DNA of 64,000 bases, from contig JALIZF010001912.1 of NCBI GenBank assembly GCA_029948255.1, forward strand, positions 124,001 through 188,000, in the 5' to 3' direction. This document shows, in pieces, positions 41,885-53,636 of this stretch. The stretch comes from Telmatactis stephensoni. Taxonomy: Eukaryota > Cnidaria > Anthozoa > Actiniaria > Isophelliidae. Positions within the stretch are counted from its first letter, which is position 1; each line of letters begins with the position of its first letter. The notes beneath the pieces were generated by a model. The model was not told the DNA's origin and searched no databases. It was given only the letters and a program-made list of their open reading frames with translations. The translations under genes were made by a program, and so were the position numbers.

Positions 41885-42455
41885 TGTTGTTTTCATAAAC
41901 ACTGTCCATCATCAAGGAAGTGACGGACAAACAGTTCATGCGCGAGCCTTCGACTTAAGGTGACTGACTACGTTGAAGCGGCACCATCTTGGAAATTAAA
42001 GACCACATGGCATTGTGGTCTGCACCATAATGCCAAGCGGTCTTCATTTTCCACGATGGCTGGCTTGCTGTTCAGACTATTTTCGCTGTTTTCACACCTT
42101 TGACGGCTAAAAACCTTTCATTTTTGCACGGGACCATATATCTTTTTTGTACTTATTATCTTATATGCTACCAGTCCTGTGTATTGTTTAAATTTAATTT
42201 ATTGTAACCTTATAATATAAAGTCTGTAACTGAATGTTTGCAAATAAAGTCAAAGTGAAGTTGAGCATTTTCCTGAACTTTTACTCATTTATTAAATAGC
42301 TGTATAATATACATTTCAGTTTTAATTACTAATAGTTTATTCGCTTCATTTCCTTTCATCGGCTGACATGAAATTTCAGATTGAACAATTTCATCGTTAC
42401 AGACTAAATAAACCCGTTAAACGACAGGTTTTTTTTACAAAGGTTACAATTAACT

Positions 42456-43268
42456 CTATAATACAGGCACCTTCAAATTGTCAACAGTTTTGCTTGTGCC
42501 ATTTGGTTTATGATTCTGTGAAATGACGGATACTGAAACGGACATGCGCATTAAGCCTATAGCTGAAGTCCCCGGATGAGGCTGTCTGGGGTCTAGCGCA
42601 ATTCTATTATCCTCCCTGAAGGCTATTATCCTCCCTCTAGGCAAACCACGCGCGAGCCAGCAAAGGCCTACTACTAGTTTGGATATTTTGAATGGAAGCC
42701 TATCGGATTTAGCTGGAGAATTTATGTCTATACATTTGTCTGGATAGATCATAAAATATGAAACAGATACAACAATCGATAACATCCAAATTCCACAAAC
42801 TACTAGAATGGCTTTTTTAACTGTAAGTTTCCTTTGATGCGCAAACTTGGTTAACGCCTCCCATCTATCATAACCCAAAACTGCCATTACTGCTGTAGAC
42901 GAAAATAGGCTAAAGACCATTGTTGACATCTCTATTCCATGAATTCTGAAAGCGATTTCATCTTGTGTACAGACAATTAACTCTTCGTATCTTAAGACGA
43001 GTACGATTCGCATTGGTAAGCCAGCGACTAGGGCAACCATGTTGGTTAGAACAAGGCTAAAAATCAGGATTTTATCTGGGGTCTTGGAGTTTTTCCATTC
43101 CTTGTAAGTGGCATATAGCAAGGAGACGTTCAAAAAGAAACCAACAGCAATTATTGAAGAAATGAACGCAAAATGAGATGATGTTCCTGGACAATATGCT
43201 CCTGTGGTGAAATTGCTATATTGAGAAAAGTTCAAAGCCAAAGTCAAATTTAAAGTGGCGTTAAACAT
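42456..43268 (-). pseudogene. Truncated class A GPCR of a different family
   Basis: Residues 1 to about 195 look like a receptor from its N-terminus (several N-glycosylation sites) through TM1 (FLNVSLLY), TM2, TM3 ending GYDRW in place of DRY, TM4 (VVCGIWMLS), and an outer loop with a cysteine (YPDKC). From about 42690 the frame runs into unrelated sequence with a short direct repeat ('ctattatcctccct' at 42602 and 42625) and no TM5-TM7. It lacks the LVGIYKTPSLHCPSN block of the neighbouring receptors. Either it is a broken gene or the rest lies in exons I cannot see; nothing receptor-like is visible downstream to 41.9 kb. Confidence 0.6.
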
Positions 43269-43391
43269 GACTTTTTATCAGGAAAAAGTTCGGAGTCTTT
43301 ATACGCGCCTTGGTTCTCGGTTCTCAGCGTCGAGGGCTAATTTCTGGCTAAAAATACGACAGCGAACAAATATCAGTAAAGGTTCGACTGT

Positions 43392-43763
43392 TTACTTTAG
43401 TTCTATGTTGTGCAGCCACCGACACTTCTGAACTTTCGATCGGTTGTCAGTTGCGATTACGTTTCGTAACTCAGGGGAAAGTACGAGTACAGAAAAACGA
43501 GCGTGTATAGTTAGCCTTTTTGTGATCTCTTTTGCGTGGTCGAGCCTATAGGGTTTGAATTTGAGCACTATAATGAGCAAGGCTTTCAAGTTTGAAATCC
43601 AAACATCTGTGTTTTCATTTCTAATTTTAACACGTACAATGATAGATTTGATGCAATCAATGAACTCGGTTAGTTTCGCTTTGTTATAAGTCATTACAGC
43701 GTCCTTCAAAAACCTCTTTCTTTCAATAGAATTTCGTAAACCCCCCTTTGGAAACGATGACAT
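43392..43763 (-). CDS. Hypothetical small open frame
   Basis: A 123-codon basic peptide with no clear domain. Near the end, LSPELRNVIAT recalls the TM7-to-tail junction of some receptors, so it may be a scrap of the same decayed receptor family as 42456-43268. No start context or homologous neighbour supports expression. Confidence 0.2.
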   Translation of the reverse strand: MSSFPKGGLRNSIERKRFLKDAVMTYNKAKLTEFIDCIKSIIVRVKIRNENTDVWISNLKALLIIVLKFKPYRLDHAKEITKRLTIHARFSVLVLSPELRNVIATDNRSKVQKCRWLHNIELK

Positions 43764-43769
43764 AAAACG

Positions 43770-44170
43770 TTAGTAGATAATCCTCGCAGCCCTACTTACT
43801 TCCAAAATTCCCATCCGTAAATTCAGCGACAAATCGTTGTGCTTTTCTAACTTGAGGACCTCTAAATACATGATGTCATTATTTGTACAGCAAATATTAT
43901 GGTTTCGAGCACAATAAGAGTGGATGTCTCCTTAATTAGAACAACACTGTTTTTAGCCAATAAGCATCGAGAATGTTTTACTGTGTGCTATCAATCATCT
44001 CAATCGCTTATGTGTGAGTATATGAACCTAGGTGAAAATTACTAGTTTACCCAATAAACTGTCATTGTAATTTTCAAGTACAACTTCTATTTCTGATGTT
44101 TTTTACTATTTCGGTTTAACCATGCACGTCCTGAATCCAATTTCGTCCTTGAATTGTTATATTTTCTGTG
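43770..44170. other. No supported gene
   Basis: AT-rich sequence with nothing recognised. Confidence 0.4.
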
Positions 44171-44174
44171 AGGT

Positions 44175-44490
44175 AAGGGTCCCCGGGGGGGGGGGGGGGG
44201 GGGGGCACTCCTTATATTGGTGTGCTAGGGATGATCGTCTTATTTTTTAGGGGTTGAAATCGCCAATAAACGAGACGATTTTTTGTACTTACTGCCTTTT
44301 TATTAGAACACCGTTAAAATCAATTTGTTTGATTTTTTGGTATTTTTTAGGGGTATTTTTGAGCTGTTACGTATTTTTTAGGGTCGAAAATTTTGGCATT
44401 TGGGTATTTTGTTAGGGTACGTTTTCGAGGTTTCCGACGATCATCCCTAACGTTTTGACCCCGAAGAACCCTCCCCCCCCCCGGGTGAGG
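44175..44490. mobile_element. Inverted-repeat element with poly-G end
   Basis: A 21-G run (44185-44205) at the left faces a C10 run at the right (44473-44482). 'agggatgatcgtc' (44228) faces 'gacgatcatccct' (44437). Inside are repeats of 'tattttttaggg'. A G-quadruplex-capable end is obvious. Confidence 0.65.
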
Positions 44491-44711
44491 GTCTCAACGA
44501 ATGGAGTAGTAGCTATACGGTTAACAATTCGCCGCTTTATTAACGATTGACAGTTGGAAATGTTCGACGCTAAACGGCTAAATGCTCAGACATGAAGGTG
44601 AATTTTTTCGTTAATTTGATGGTTGACGATAAAAAATTATAACGTTTGACGGTTAAACCCATTGAGACCCTCCAAGATGGACAGATTGACTCTTCAGGCG
44701 ATATATTTACG

Positions 44712-44820
44712 TATTTATTATTTATTATTTATTATTGTTATTATTATTATTTTATTATTTATTATTATTTAGTTATTTATTATTTATTTATTATTATTAT
44801 TTATTTATGTATTTATGTAT
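44712..44820 (+). repeat. (TTA/TTAT)n low-complexity array
   Basis: Irregular TTATTA and ATTT units. Confidence 0.9.
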
Positions 44821-45423
44821 GTTTTAGTTCCAGTTATGGTCATGCACTAAAATCACTAACCATTCTTAATAACAGCACGGTCATGCACTGGGTGTGGCAC
44901 AGGAAAAAAATGGGTGTGGTCCAGCGCGTAACTCGACAAGCGCATAACTCGAAAAGCACGTAACTCGAAGCAAGTAACTCGAAAATTACCCGATCCCAAT
45001 GCATGAGTTAGTTACATTCTGAATTTACTGAAAAGAGGTTGCGTCACCTGTAGCAGACACAAAATCCTAAATTGATTAATAGTTCAACACATTAAAACTA
45101 TAATTTTCTAAACCCAACATTGAAAAGTGTTCAACAGTCACATATATAAACTAATTTTCGAACTATTAATTTTAAATCTAACTATATTTTTTATACAGTG
45201 GAGTGGAAATTCGTTAATGTGGACACAAAAGGTAAGAAGGAAAGTGTCCGTAATATAAAGGTGTTCGTCTTTTAGAGGTTTTATTTACAAGGAAATATAT
45301 GGAGATTCCAGGCTGTTGGGGCATAGACACCTGTCCGTTATAGAGAAGTGTCCGTATTATAGTGGTGTCCGTTTTATAGAGGTTTCATTTATAAGGAAAT
45401 GCATATAAAGACTTAAACGTTTA

Positions 45424-45554
45424 TAAGGCCCGCCGCACACGACGAGAAACTGTGAAGAGAAAACTGCCACTCGAGGTACTTTGCTCACCGTCAAAGGCGA
45501 AAAGAGCAAAATAGTTTTCTCTTTGCATTTTCTCACAGTGTGCGGCGGGCTTAA
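45424..45554. mobile_element. MITE with GCCCGCCGCACACG ends, copy 1
   Basis: 'aggcccgccgcacacgacga' and 'cacagtgtgcggcgggcttaa' are inverted. Confidence 0.8.
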
Positions 45555-45582
45555 GAGTTCGAGGTGGGCATACTATGTTCGC

Positions 45583-45781
45583 AAAGCCCGCCGCACACGT
45601 TGAGAAACTGTGTGAGGAAACTGCCACACGAGGCACTTTTCTTACCGTGCGCTCTTTTACCTGCTCTATTTTTGGTCTCGCGTAGCCAAAGATGCAACAT
45701 CTGCGGCAAGAAATCGTCTGAGCTAAGTGCCTCGCGTGGCAGTTTCCTCGCGCAGTTTCTCAACGTGTGCGGCGGGCTTAA
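45583..45781. mobile_element. MITE with GCCCGCCGCACACG ends, copy 2
   Basis: 'agcccgccgcacacgttgag' and 'ctcaacgtgtgcggcgggct' are inverted. The arms continue through 'aaactg..tgaggaaactgcca'. Only about 30 bp separate it from copy 1. The frames across it on both strands are by-products. Confidence 0.8.
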
Positions 45782-46004
45782 GGAGAGGTTCTACTGTATT
45801 TTATCTTTAATTTATAAAATTCATCTAAAGTTGTCCCTGGTAGCCGGGATACTGAACTCTTTTCTTTCCTTCCCAGTTAGGAAAAAGAAAAAAAAAAAAG
45901 AATATCATGCAGACCGTTTAAAAATGTGAAAATAAGTAGCTTATAATAGGTAGGTTAGCTTATGGAATAATGCAGCTAAAAGGCACCACCACGTACCAAC
46001 ATCA

Positions 46005-46086
46005 TCATCAACAGCAACAACAACACATCAACACATCCAACAACAACAACAACAACAACAACAACATCTACAACAACAACAACAAT
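46005..46086 (+). repeat. (CAA)n microsatellite
   Basis: About 25 CAA units with interruptions. Confidence 0.95.
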
Positions 46087-46214
46087 GAAAAGCAGGCAGA
46101 TAAATGAAAGAGAGATTGTTTGTGTCCTACGAGAATTCTTGGTGGCTCTCAAAATTACCCCTCCCCCCACGACATTCCATGACCACACCGTGGGGAATAG
46201 AGTGACAGACAATA

Positions 46215-46475
46215 TATTCACTACTTTCATAATTCAGTTTTCTTGCAAGAAATGATGAATGTTATGCGAGAAAATACTTGCTGAGGAATATTTCCAGACT
46301 GTTTCATCACTTTTGGTTCACTACAAAAGAAGTTATGTACAGTCAGAGATTTGTATGTATTTTTGACAAGCTGATGCCTGGGTGGCCTCATTTTGGTGCA
46401 TTTAATTTTCAAAATCAGATCTTAAATCCTTCTATCTTGTCAAAGATTGATTACTTTCTCTAGAAACTTGCTGGC
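46215..46475 (+). repeat. Orphan copy of the GPCR flank block
   Basis: 'actactttcataattcagtt', 'cttgcaagaaatgatgaatg', 'gcctgggtggcctcattttggtgcat' and 'tatcttgtcaaagatt' follow the same order as 17680-18110 in the receptor array. No receptor remains beside it. Confidence 0.7.
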
Positions 46476-47045
46476 ATTAACTAAATCAACAATCTTTACA
46501 ATTTCGAAGAGTTGCTCATTTTCGCACAATTCAAACGCGCGGAACGAAAATCTTTTATGTCCGAGTTCTTGTTTGTAACGTAAGAAAAACCGCGAGCCAA
46601 TCGCGTGATCTGTCGGAATGTTGGACATATGAGGTGCAATACTGCGACACCGACGACTAAGTCCAAAGAAAAATATTCGTATTCCACAGATATTCGTCAA
46701 TTGTTTGTCTCGAGGGCTTGACTAATCTTTAAGACAATAGATGTCATCTATAGTCATCAACCCGTCAATCAAATACTGATCACTAGAAGACGATATCCGT
46801 GCCCTTTTCGCCTCAGTTTATTTGACTGGACATGGGATGTTGTAGTTTAGTCTCCCTCGAAAACATCACAAAAATATCTACCGGGAACTGCAGATAAATC
46901 GATAAGTTGGCAGCCAGACACGTTGTGAAGGATTCTGAGAGTTTTGTGCAGTGCTTACGAATGTTTCGTCATGGAGGGCCGAACAGAGGATTAATAAAAG
47001 GGTGAAGAAACCGCAGAAATCAACATACTGAGAAGAACCATCGAT

Positions 47046-47052
47046 ATGAAAG
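47046..47052 (+). CDS. Candidate first coding exon of synaptotagmin-like gene 1
   Basis: ATGAAAG followed by GTATGA. It supplies a start and the single base needed to complete the codon split at the acceptor 52335/52336, giving MKVGWKFG. The intron would be about 5.3 kb and full of MITEs. The choice rests on phase and position only; another upstream start exon is possible. Confidence 0.35.
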
Positions 47053-47712
47053 GTATGACGAGATTTTAAATCAGTATCTGGTTCAAACAGTTTACATTTT
47101 TATTAGTTTTTCTAGTGTTTAAAGCTATAACATTAAACATAAACTGTTATTACGCTTTGTGAGTTCTTCCGTTTACCCAAAATTGAACCTACAATTCTAA
47201 TACTCATCGTGGCCTCCGTTAGTTTCTCTCTTTTGTGGAAACACTAACAGTGCAGACAAGACCAAATACTCATGTTTTGTGGTAGAACTTTCGCATTATC
47301 ATAAATTCTCAATTTTAAGTTTCGGAAATTATATCGCTGGGTAAAACGACTCTAATGTTTGTACATGTGTCGTGAGCTAACGTTTCCTTTTAACTTTCCC
47401 TCTACGCAAGAATGATTAACCTCTTGGCCTAAGACGTTTCCATGAACGGATGTAATATATAACCTTCATGCTGAGCTTAAATATCAAATGTTGCAAGATT
47501 GGGATTTTTCATGGAAAAATCGTAGAGATATGAATAATAAGTCATTGATACTACAAATATTTTAAGCTAGACGTAGAGTATGAGATCTAGAGAGCCAGGT
47601 ATGAAAGGTGCTGGACTTGACCTATTCCAAAATGGGATTGTCTCAATTCGCTTCGCTTAATATATTCCACGTTTAAATTTCAAGCTAATCTTCTTCTTTA
47701 GTAGGAATTTAT

Positions 47713-48243
47713 ACCTATTTCAAAAAAGGTTGTCCTTGGTTTTGCTGCACACTGAATATTGTATAGTGCATACCATGCCAATCATGAACAGAAAGTAATT
47801 GGCAAACAAGAGATACAGGGTAGTAACGAGGTATATGGGATCAGGGATCAGTGTTATTTTGGGGCTCAGGGATCACATCAGCGTTATTGTTCATTTGGCT
47901 CAGTGATCAGATTTTTAGCCTTGGGATCGGGATCACTGTCTTTAGAATTTCGTTCGAAAACGGGATCACTTTTTTAAGACGGGATCAGGGATCAAAATTG
48001 TCCTTATTTTGGGGATCAAGGATTACAATTTTAGCCCTGGGATCGGGATCACTGAAAAAAATATATACCTCGTTACTACTCTGCAATATAACTACACATC
48101 ATGTCTCTCTATAGCTTTTCAGGTTGAACAAAGTAGACAGTTTGCATTTTGATCTTTGAATATATATTTTAGTCATAAAAAATCATGAAAATTATATATT
48201 CACAATACATTTCAAATCAAAGGACAACCTTTTTTGAAATAGG
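47713..48243. mobile_element. Nested inverted-repeat elements
   Basis: The outer pair is 'acctatttcaaaaaaggttg'+'tcctt' (47713) and its complement ending 48243. The inner pair is 'agtaacgaggtatat' (47821) and 'atatacctcgttact' (48064-48079). The inner element is built of 'gggatcrgggatca' words. It looks like one MITE inserted in another. It lies in the long first intron of the C2 gene. Confidence 0.75.
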
Positions 48244-48337
48244 TATATTTGGTGCGGCGACTGGAGTGCTCCGTTTGTTGCGGTTCATCAATTAACGTCA
48301 TCGTTTGCGAAACCTTTCATTGGTTCCATTACAGGTA

Positions 48338-48450
48338 CTAGTGAAAAACGTCTGCGCATGCTCGTAGTCACGTCTTTGTGGTTTTGTAAATTTATTCAAA
48401 TTTCGCTTTTACGCTTGTCTTCAACAATGTTTTTCACAAAATGGTAAAAC
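48338..48450. repeat. Dispersed repeat, inverted partner of 35205-35311
   Basis: See the 35205 copy; same sequence, opposite orientation. Confidence 0.65.
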
Positions 48451-50385
48451 TTAAGGTCAATTCTTGAAACAGGGTTCCCTATACCCCTTTGCAAAATGAA
48501 ATCACACAAAACTATTTAGTTTTTTCACGCGTCACGGATAATAAGAAAATCTCTCTCACGTTCACAAACAAAATCAAAAGTTGCTTTCACGTGAACGCAA
48601 AAAGAGTTTAGACCTTAAATCACGTTTCACGTCAAAATAAATCAGCCACTCACGTTTCACGCTTAAGGTAAGGGACCCTGTTGAAACTTAGGGCCAGTAT
48701 TCACATAATGTCTTCATTAATGCAATGTCTTTGTCTTACAAAAGTATACAAGAGAAATGTTGTGTATACACCGAGAAGACGAGCATTTCATTTCAAGGAA
48801 AAACTCACATAATTCTTAAGGAAACATCGTAATATATGCACGCATGCGCAAACGTTTATCTCTAGTGTCTCTATTACATACAAACACGAAAGGCCACGTG
48901 CCAGGCAAATCCTGATCGTTTTTTAGGTTTATTAAATGCATTCGTAGAATCTTAGTTAAACCTTTATATCAGGAGCAAGTTAGTTTGCGGCTTTCTGATG
49001 AGAGAGGTCACGAGTTCGATTCCCACTGACTTCACAATTGTTTCGAACGGAAGATTGAAAGAGGGGGAGGGGAGGGGAGGGGGTAAAGAGCGCACCGTCG
49101 GCTTCCTGGGAGACCAGCTTCTAGCTGAAAGAACTATTGATGGTAAATATTAGTGCATTTTTCTAAAACCGATATTATCTACCATCTCATATACCCTTGT
49201 TATCTTTTCCTAAATAAGGCGCCCACCTTAGTTTTCGACATTTTCGACATCTGAGCTGTTAGGGTCAGTATCATAGCAATATGTGTACGTAAACTGATAT
49301 ACGTTGTAGTGGCTATTTATCGTTTATTTGTTAGTTTGTTCGCCGGTTTGCTTGCTGCTTGCCTGCTTGCATATTGCTTGCTTCTTGCTTGTTTGTTACG
49401 TTTTTCTTTTTTTTAATTCTTCGTTTGTCTATTATGCTTGTTTTTCTTTCTTTCTTTCCTACTTTAATTCCATTCCCACAAAAACTCCAACACCAATAAG
49501 ATGATATAGCATTTTTGCCGACAAAACATGCTAACTAATAAGTGCTATCCAAAGAAATTCCTTAAATATTCCATAATGTGTATACACAGGGGCCTTTAAA
49601 ATGAGATTTAGAAGACTTAAAACTTGTCAAGGACTTGTGTACCACTGATCGTACGTACTTAAGCTAAAGTTTATTATATCATTATATGGAGACTTTCACC
49701 GCTTAAGCACTCATCTAAGTAATCCCTCTCGAACTTCGATGTTGTTTACTTCAATTGAATGAATAAAACTGGCCAAAAATGCAAGTTTTTGGGTCTAACA
49801 ATGCAGACAAAAATGGCGGGAAATTGGACATCGTGTGAGAGCTGTTTTCTTATTGCATGGCGTGCAAGAATGTCTGAATTCCAAAATGTCTTCTTTGCAT
49901 ATGTCTTCTATTTTGAGAAAGTTATTTTGATAATGACCTCGGGAAATATTCGTAGAATTGCAAGAGTTTGTTCTTTTGGCCTCCTTAATTGGTTTTTCTT
50001 ATACTTATGAAGCACCTATAAGGAGTTTGAATCAATACAGACATGCCTAACGAAATATGTTAGCTAGCAAGTCTTTTCCGTTATGTTCATTCAGACAAAT
50101 AATTCTCTTGACTTGCTGCTAATTGTAAAACTCATTTCTGATGCTGATGGACAACTTGATCAACAATATTTGATAAAGGAAACATCTGAGATATCATCGC
50201 ACTCCACCCCTCTCGACCAAGAACTTGGCAAGTCGTGTAGCTATGCAGACAAATACCACAGACATAAAAACAGATTTAGTAAAACATCAAGAAAATCTCC
50301 AAAATCTCCAAAGAAAATGTCTTTTTTTCCGAGGGAAGCATCCGTAACTGTCCTAGGCAGACGATTTTGCTCGTTCACTTCACTA
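48450..50385. other. Intron/intergenic sequence without supported gene
   Basis: Contains a weak tRNA B-box remnant (48995-49035, 'gagttcgattcccactg') and a Tyr/Cys-biased CTTGCTTG stretch (49345-49395). A 129-codon frame at 50083-50472 runs into a MITE and shows no domain. Confidence 0.4.
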
Positions 50386-50602
50386 CTAGGGGTGTCGAAT
50401 GGTCGAGGCAAGACTTTGCCAGACCGCAAGACAAGGCATAATTTTGCGAGCCCGAGACGTTTTATTTATTGATTTCCATTGTTTTCAAAACCGAGACGCT
50501 GAGACGGTTGTCAGCGAAAAATCGAGACTTCGAGACCCTCAAAATTTGACTAAACTTTTGCGCGACTCTGACTTTTTTAGGGGCCATTCTACACCCCTAC
50601 TT
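50386..50602. mobile_element. MITE with TAGGGGTGT ends
   Basis: 'ctaggggtgtcgaatgg' and 'ccattctacacccctac' are inverted. 'cgagac' words are abundant inside. Confidence 0.7.
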
Positions 50603-51660
50603 CTGAGAGAATCTGTGGTCTATGAAATTCACACTAGCCACGTGTAAGTTTCGAAATGTTGACAGTGACTACAATGTCTTTGTTGTCCAAAAGGTCACTT
50701 GAAAATTTGTTGACAAAGATAGTGTCACGTTTACAAGGGCTAAAGAAACGCAGGGGAGGGGTGGTGGGGGGTTAGACGAAAGACAAGGGAAAGGGCATGA
50801 AAGAGTGGCCTTGTGCATCATGTGCCATGTCTGTAACAAAATCGTTATATCAAATAAGTGGACTAGGATACTTCCACCTAGTGAGAGAAATGTTATCAAC
50901 AAAAATGCAAAGGGCAAAAGAGAGCAGTCAACACGTAGATTCTTTGCGGACACTATAGTGACACTGGGTGACAAGGACGTCTAGTTCAGGATGGTTATCG
51001 TCAATAAAAGGAAATAATCGTATGAAGGGGAAGTATATTATGTTGTGACACCATATTTTGTTGGAACTTTTCGAGATGCTTGTGACACTACATTTTGTTG
51101 GGATTTCTCCAAATACTACTTGGATCTAAGGAATTGCCTTAGAATTATTTTGCAATTGTTTTTAATTCCCAAACATCATTTTATATTTGCCCGATTCTTT
51201 TGAACAAACCTAATTCGTATCATCCTGTCATCTCACCGTCAGACTGAGATATATAATCATTTCTGTACAGATTTCTATAAGTGTTTTCTATGATTATCTT
51301 TCGTCTGGAATTTTTGAAATTTTGAATGACAACTGTCAGCGAAGTGATATTTGATGCGAAAGTAAATATCAAGATTTCAGAGAAAGATATACTGCCGTCC
51401 CATTAATTAAAAACCCACGCATTCATTAATGAGGTTCCTTAACTATGAAAAAGCATAAGGCGAGACAAACTCTGTCACTTAGGATAAAGGGGCCAAGGTT
51501 ACACTCTAGAAGAGTGGACTTCCACAGATTTTTAATTACGGATTTACTTGAATGCAAGCATAACCACAAAGCACAAGGAGCACGTTTTCCGTAACCTTGC
51601 GCTTGCGTTCGTTTTACGTCAATGAAAACGTTGCGTTTGTGCTTGCGTCACTAGTGAAAA
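50603..51660. other. No supported gene (intron of C2 gene 1 if its first exon is right)
   Basis: 'acatattttgttggaacttt' and 'actacattttgttgggattt' form a short local repeat at 51050-51110. Nothing else is recognised. Confidence 0.35.
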
Positions 51661-51661
51661 C

Positions 51662-51910
51662 TAAAGGCGCTTTTACACAGTACAATTTTTTTCTGCAACT
51701 TGTCTTGCAGTGGCGTTGCGAAACACGTTGCACGAACCATTGCAGGGTGTTGCACGGTGTAACGCCGAAAAATGTTGCTGCAATCGTCTTCTCGCAATGA
51801 TTCTGCACGATGCAGGATATGTTACACGGGCAATGATGGTTCGTGCAACTTGTTTTGCAACGCAATTGCGAGACGAATTGCAGACAAAATAGCACTGTGC
51901 AACAGCGCCT
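51662..51910. mobile_element. MITE with AGGCGCTTTTACACAGT ends
   Basis: 'aggcgcttttacacagtaca' and 'gcactgtgcaacagcgcct' are inverted. The interior is rich in 'ttgcaac'. Partial relatives lie at 55543-55615 and 63505-63580. Confidence 0.7.
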
Positions 51911-52335
51911 GAAGCTCGAGCTTTAATAAAAAAGAGATATATTCATTCAATAATGATGTAAATATGCACAGGATTTCAATTAAGGATATCTGGTGCGTGC
52001 GCACTTGCTGCCGTCAACGTACAATTAAGTTTTCTGCAACAAAGGCTGCTTGTAACATCGCTCGCTTTACAAAGCTTCAATGAATTAGGAAATAGGTTTA
52101 GCCCGAAAGGGTTACTGGGGGAGATGGGGGAGAGGGGAGGGGGGGGGCACGCACGCACGGTAACTCGAGACAAAATATACTAATTGCCCCCTTTATCTCT
52201 CATGCAATTCACTACTATTTACTGACCATCGTTTGGGCTAGTGGGCTTTACAGTATACACTATACTTTGTATTACAAATCATATTTTCTAATGATATTGA
52301 AAGATAATATTTTAAGCGATTTTCTTTTATTTTAG

Positions 52336-52667
52336 TTGGTTGGAAATTTGGCATATACATAGGCGTGGCATCTGGAGCAGGGATCATCCTTCTCTTTGCT
52401 ATCTTTCTTTATATTCGCTACTACTATACCAGAGATGCCCAAAAGAAATCCATGTTTAAAAATGGAATCATTGGCCAACTCAACCTTCCCCAACACGTGC
52501 CCGATTTCACTATACCTTTGATGATGCCCATTTTTGTACAGAGCAACCTTTCCGAAGAGGGGGCTGAAGTTACTGATCCGGTGAGAGAGAAGACCTGTTC
52601 AGTGGGGAGCAATTTACCAGTATTAGTACAGCCTGAAGAAAGTGTCGATAACTTGGAGGATGTAGAG
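52336..52667 (+). CDS. Synaptotagmin-like gene 1, exon 2 (membrane segment)
   Basis: After the acceptor 'ttttattttag' the exon encodes VGWKFG, then a hydrophobic helix (IYIGVASGAGIILLFAIF), then a basic stop-transfer stretch (YYYTRDAQKK). A cytosolic linker of about 75 residues follows. It ends at GAG before GTAATG, in phase 0. The topology is that of synaptotagmins: a short outer/lumenal N-terminus and a cytosolic C-terminus anchored in a vesicle or plasma membrane. Joined with 47046, 53036, 54073, 54832, 55646 and 56046 it gives a 1650-base open frame of about 549 residues. Confidence 0.75.
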
Positions 52668-53035
52668 GTAATGAGCATTTCATTCTGATGGGATCCCTGT
52701 GGATGCCCTGGAGACATTATCAAGATGCCTTCCAATGAGCGAGGGAGCGAGAGGGAGACAGACAGAGACAGAGACAGAGAGAAAGAGAGACAGCCAAGAG
52801 AGAAAGCCAAGAGAGAGCCAATTTAAAGGAAACATCCACTTATAAGTGTAGTCTCTCAATTGCTCTGGTTTCATTCTCATTTTAGACTTTCAGACCGAAC
52901 GTTTCAATAAGTATGGATATAAAACCCTTGTGAACTTCCCCTGTCATTTCTATTACAACAGACCAAAATAATTAGGATTACGGGGGGTACAGAAACCCTT
53001 TAGAGTTCCCTCTGATATTCCTGTTATTTCAATAG

Positions 53036-53255
53036 TCAGGTACTGGGCCAGTTATAAGACGCCTTGAGTCGGTCATGGATGTGTCAATGTTTCCCGCGCA
53101 AGAAAATGATGAAAACAGACCTGAAGCTACAGGCCCGTGGACCAGCTCACGGAGGGAGTCACTGTTCTTTCCTTATTTGTGTGGAGGACGACCAAGCACA
53201 CGTAGTACCACAACACCAACTGATGAGTCAATGCCCTCGCCACCTTCAAAATTCG
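53036..53255 (+). CDS. Synaptotagmin-like gene 1, exon 3 (linker)
   Basis: Acceptor 'ttatttcaatag', phase 0, encoding SGTGPVIRRLESVMDVSMFP and onward to PSPPSKF. It ends before GTAGGT in phase 1. The region is Ser/Thr/Pro-rich and predicted disordered. An AG four bases further on (53038-53039) would put stops in frame, so 53036 is preferred. Confidence 0.65.
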
Positions 53256-53636
53256 GTAGGTGTGGAAGTGTACCAAGAGACCGTAATACTAAGAGAGTGA
53301 AACTCGCGGATCGATGTCTGCGCGATGTGGTTGGTTATTTTGTATAACAGGAAGTTACCACCAACTTGCTGTTACTAAACAATACCAGTTTTGTTCTCTT
53401 AGTATTATGGTCTCTTGAGTATACCTGTTATTCTGAACTCTATTTCTGAATTGCTGAATCACCATGAATCATGGGATTAATTGTCTTATGGAAGCACCTT
53501 TTAAAATTCATCTTAATATATATATACGTGATCTAAAAAATGAGAATTGAGCTCAACAAAGAAGTGAACGACGATATGATGGAGAAATGTTTTTCCATTT
53601 CAGGATGGCGCATTGAAAGCGATACATAAACGTGAT

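Noticed and set aside
50083..50472. Extra exon of the C2 gene
   Set aside because: No acceptor/donor pair gives a compatible phase, and the frame runs into a MITE at 50386.
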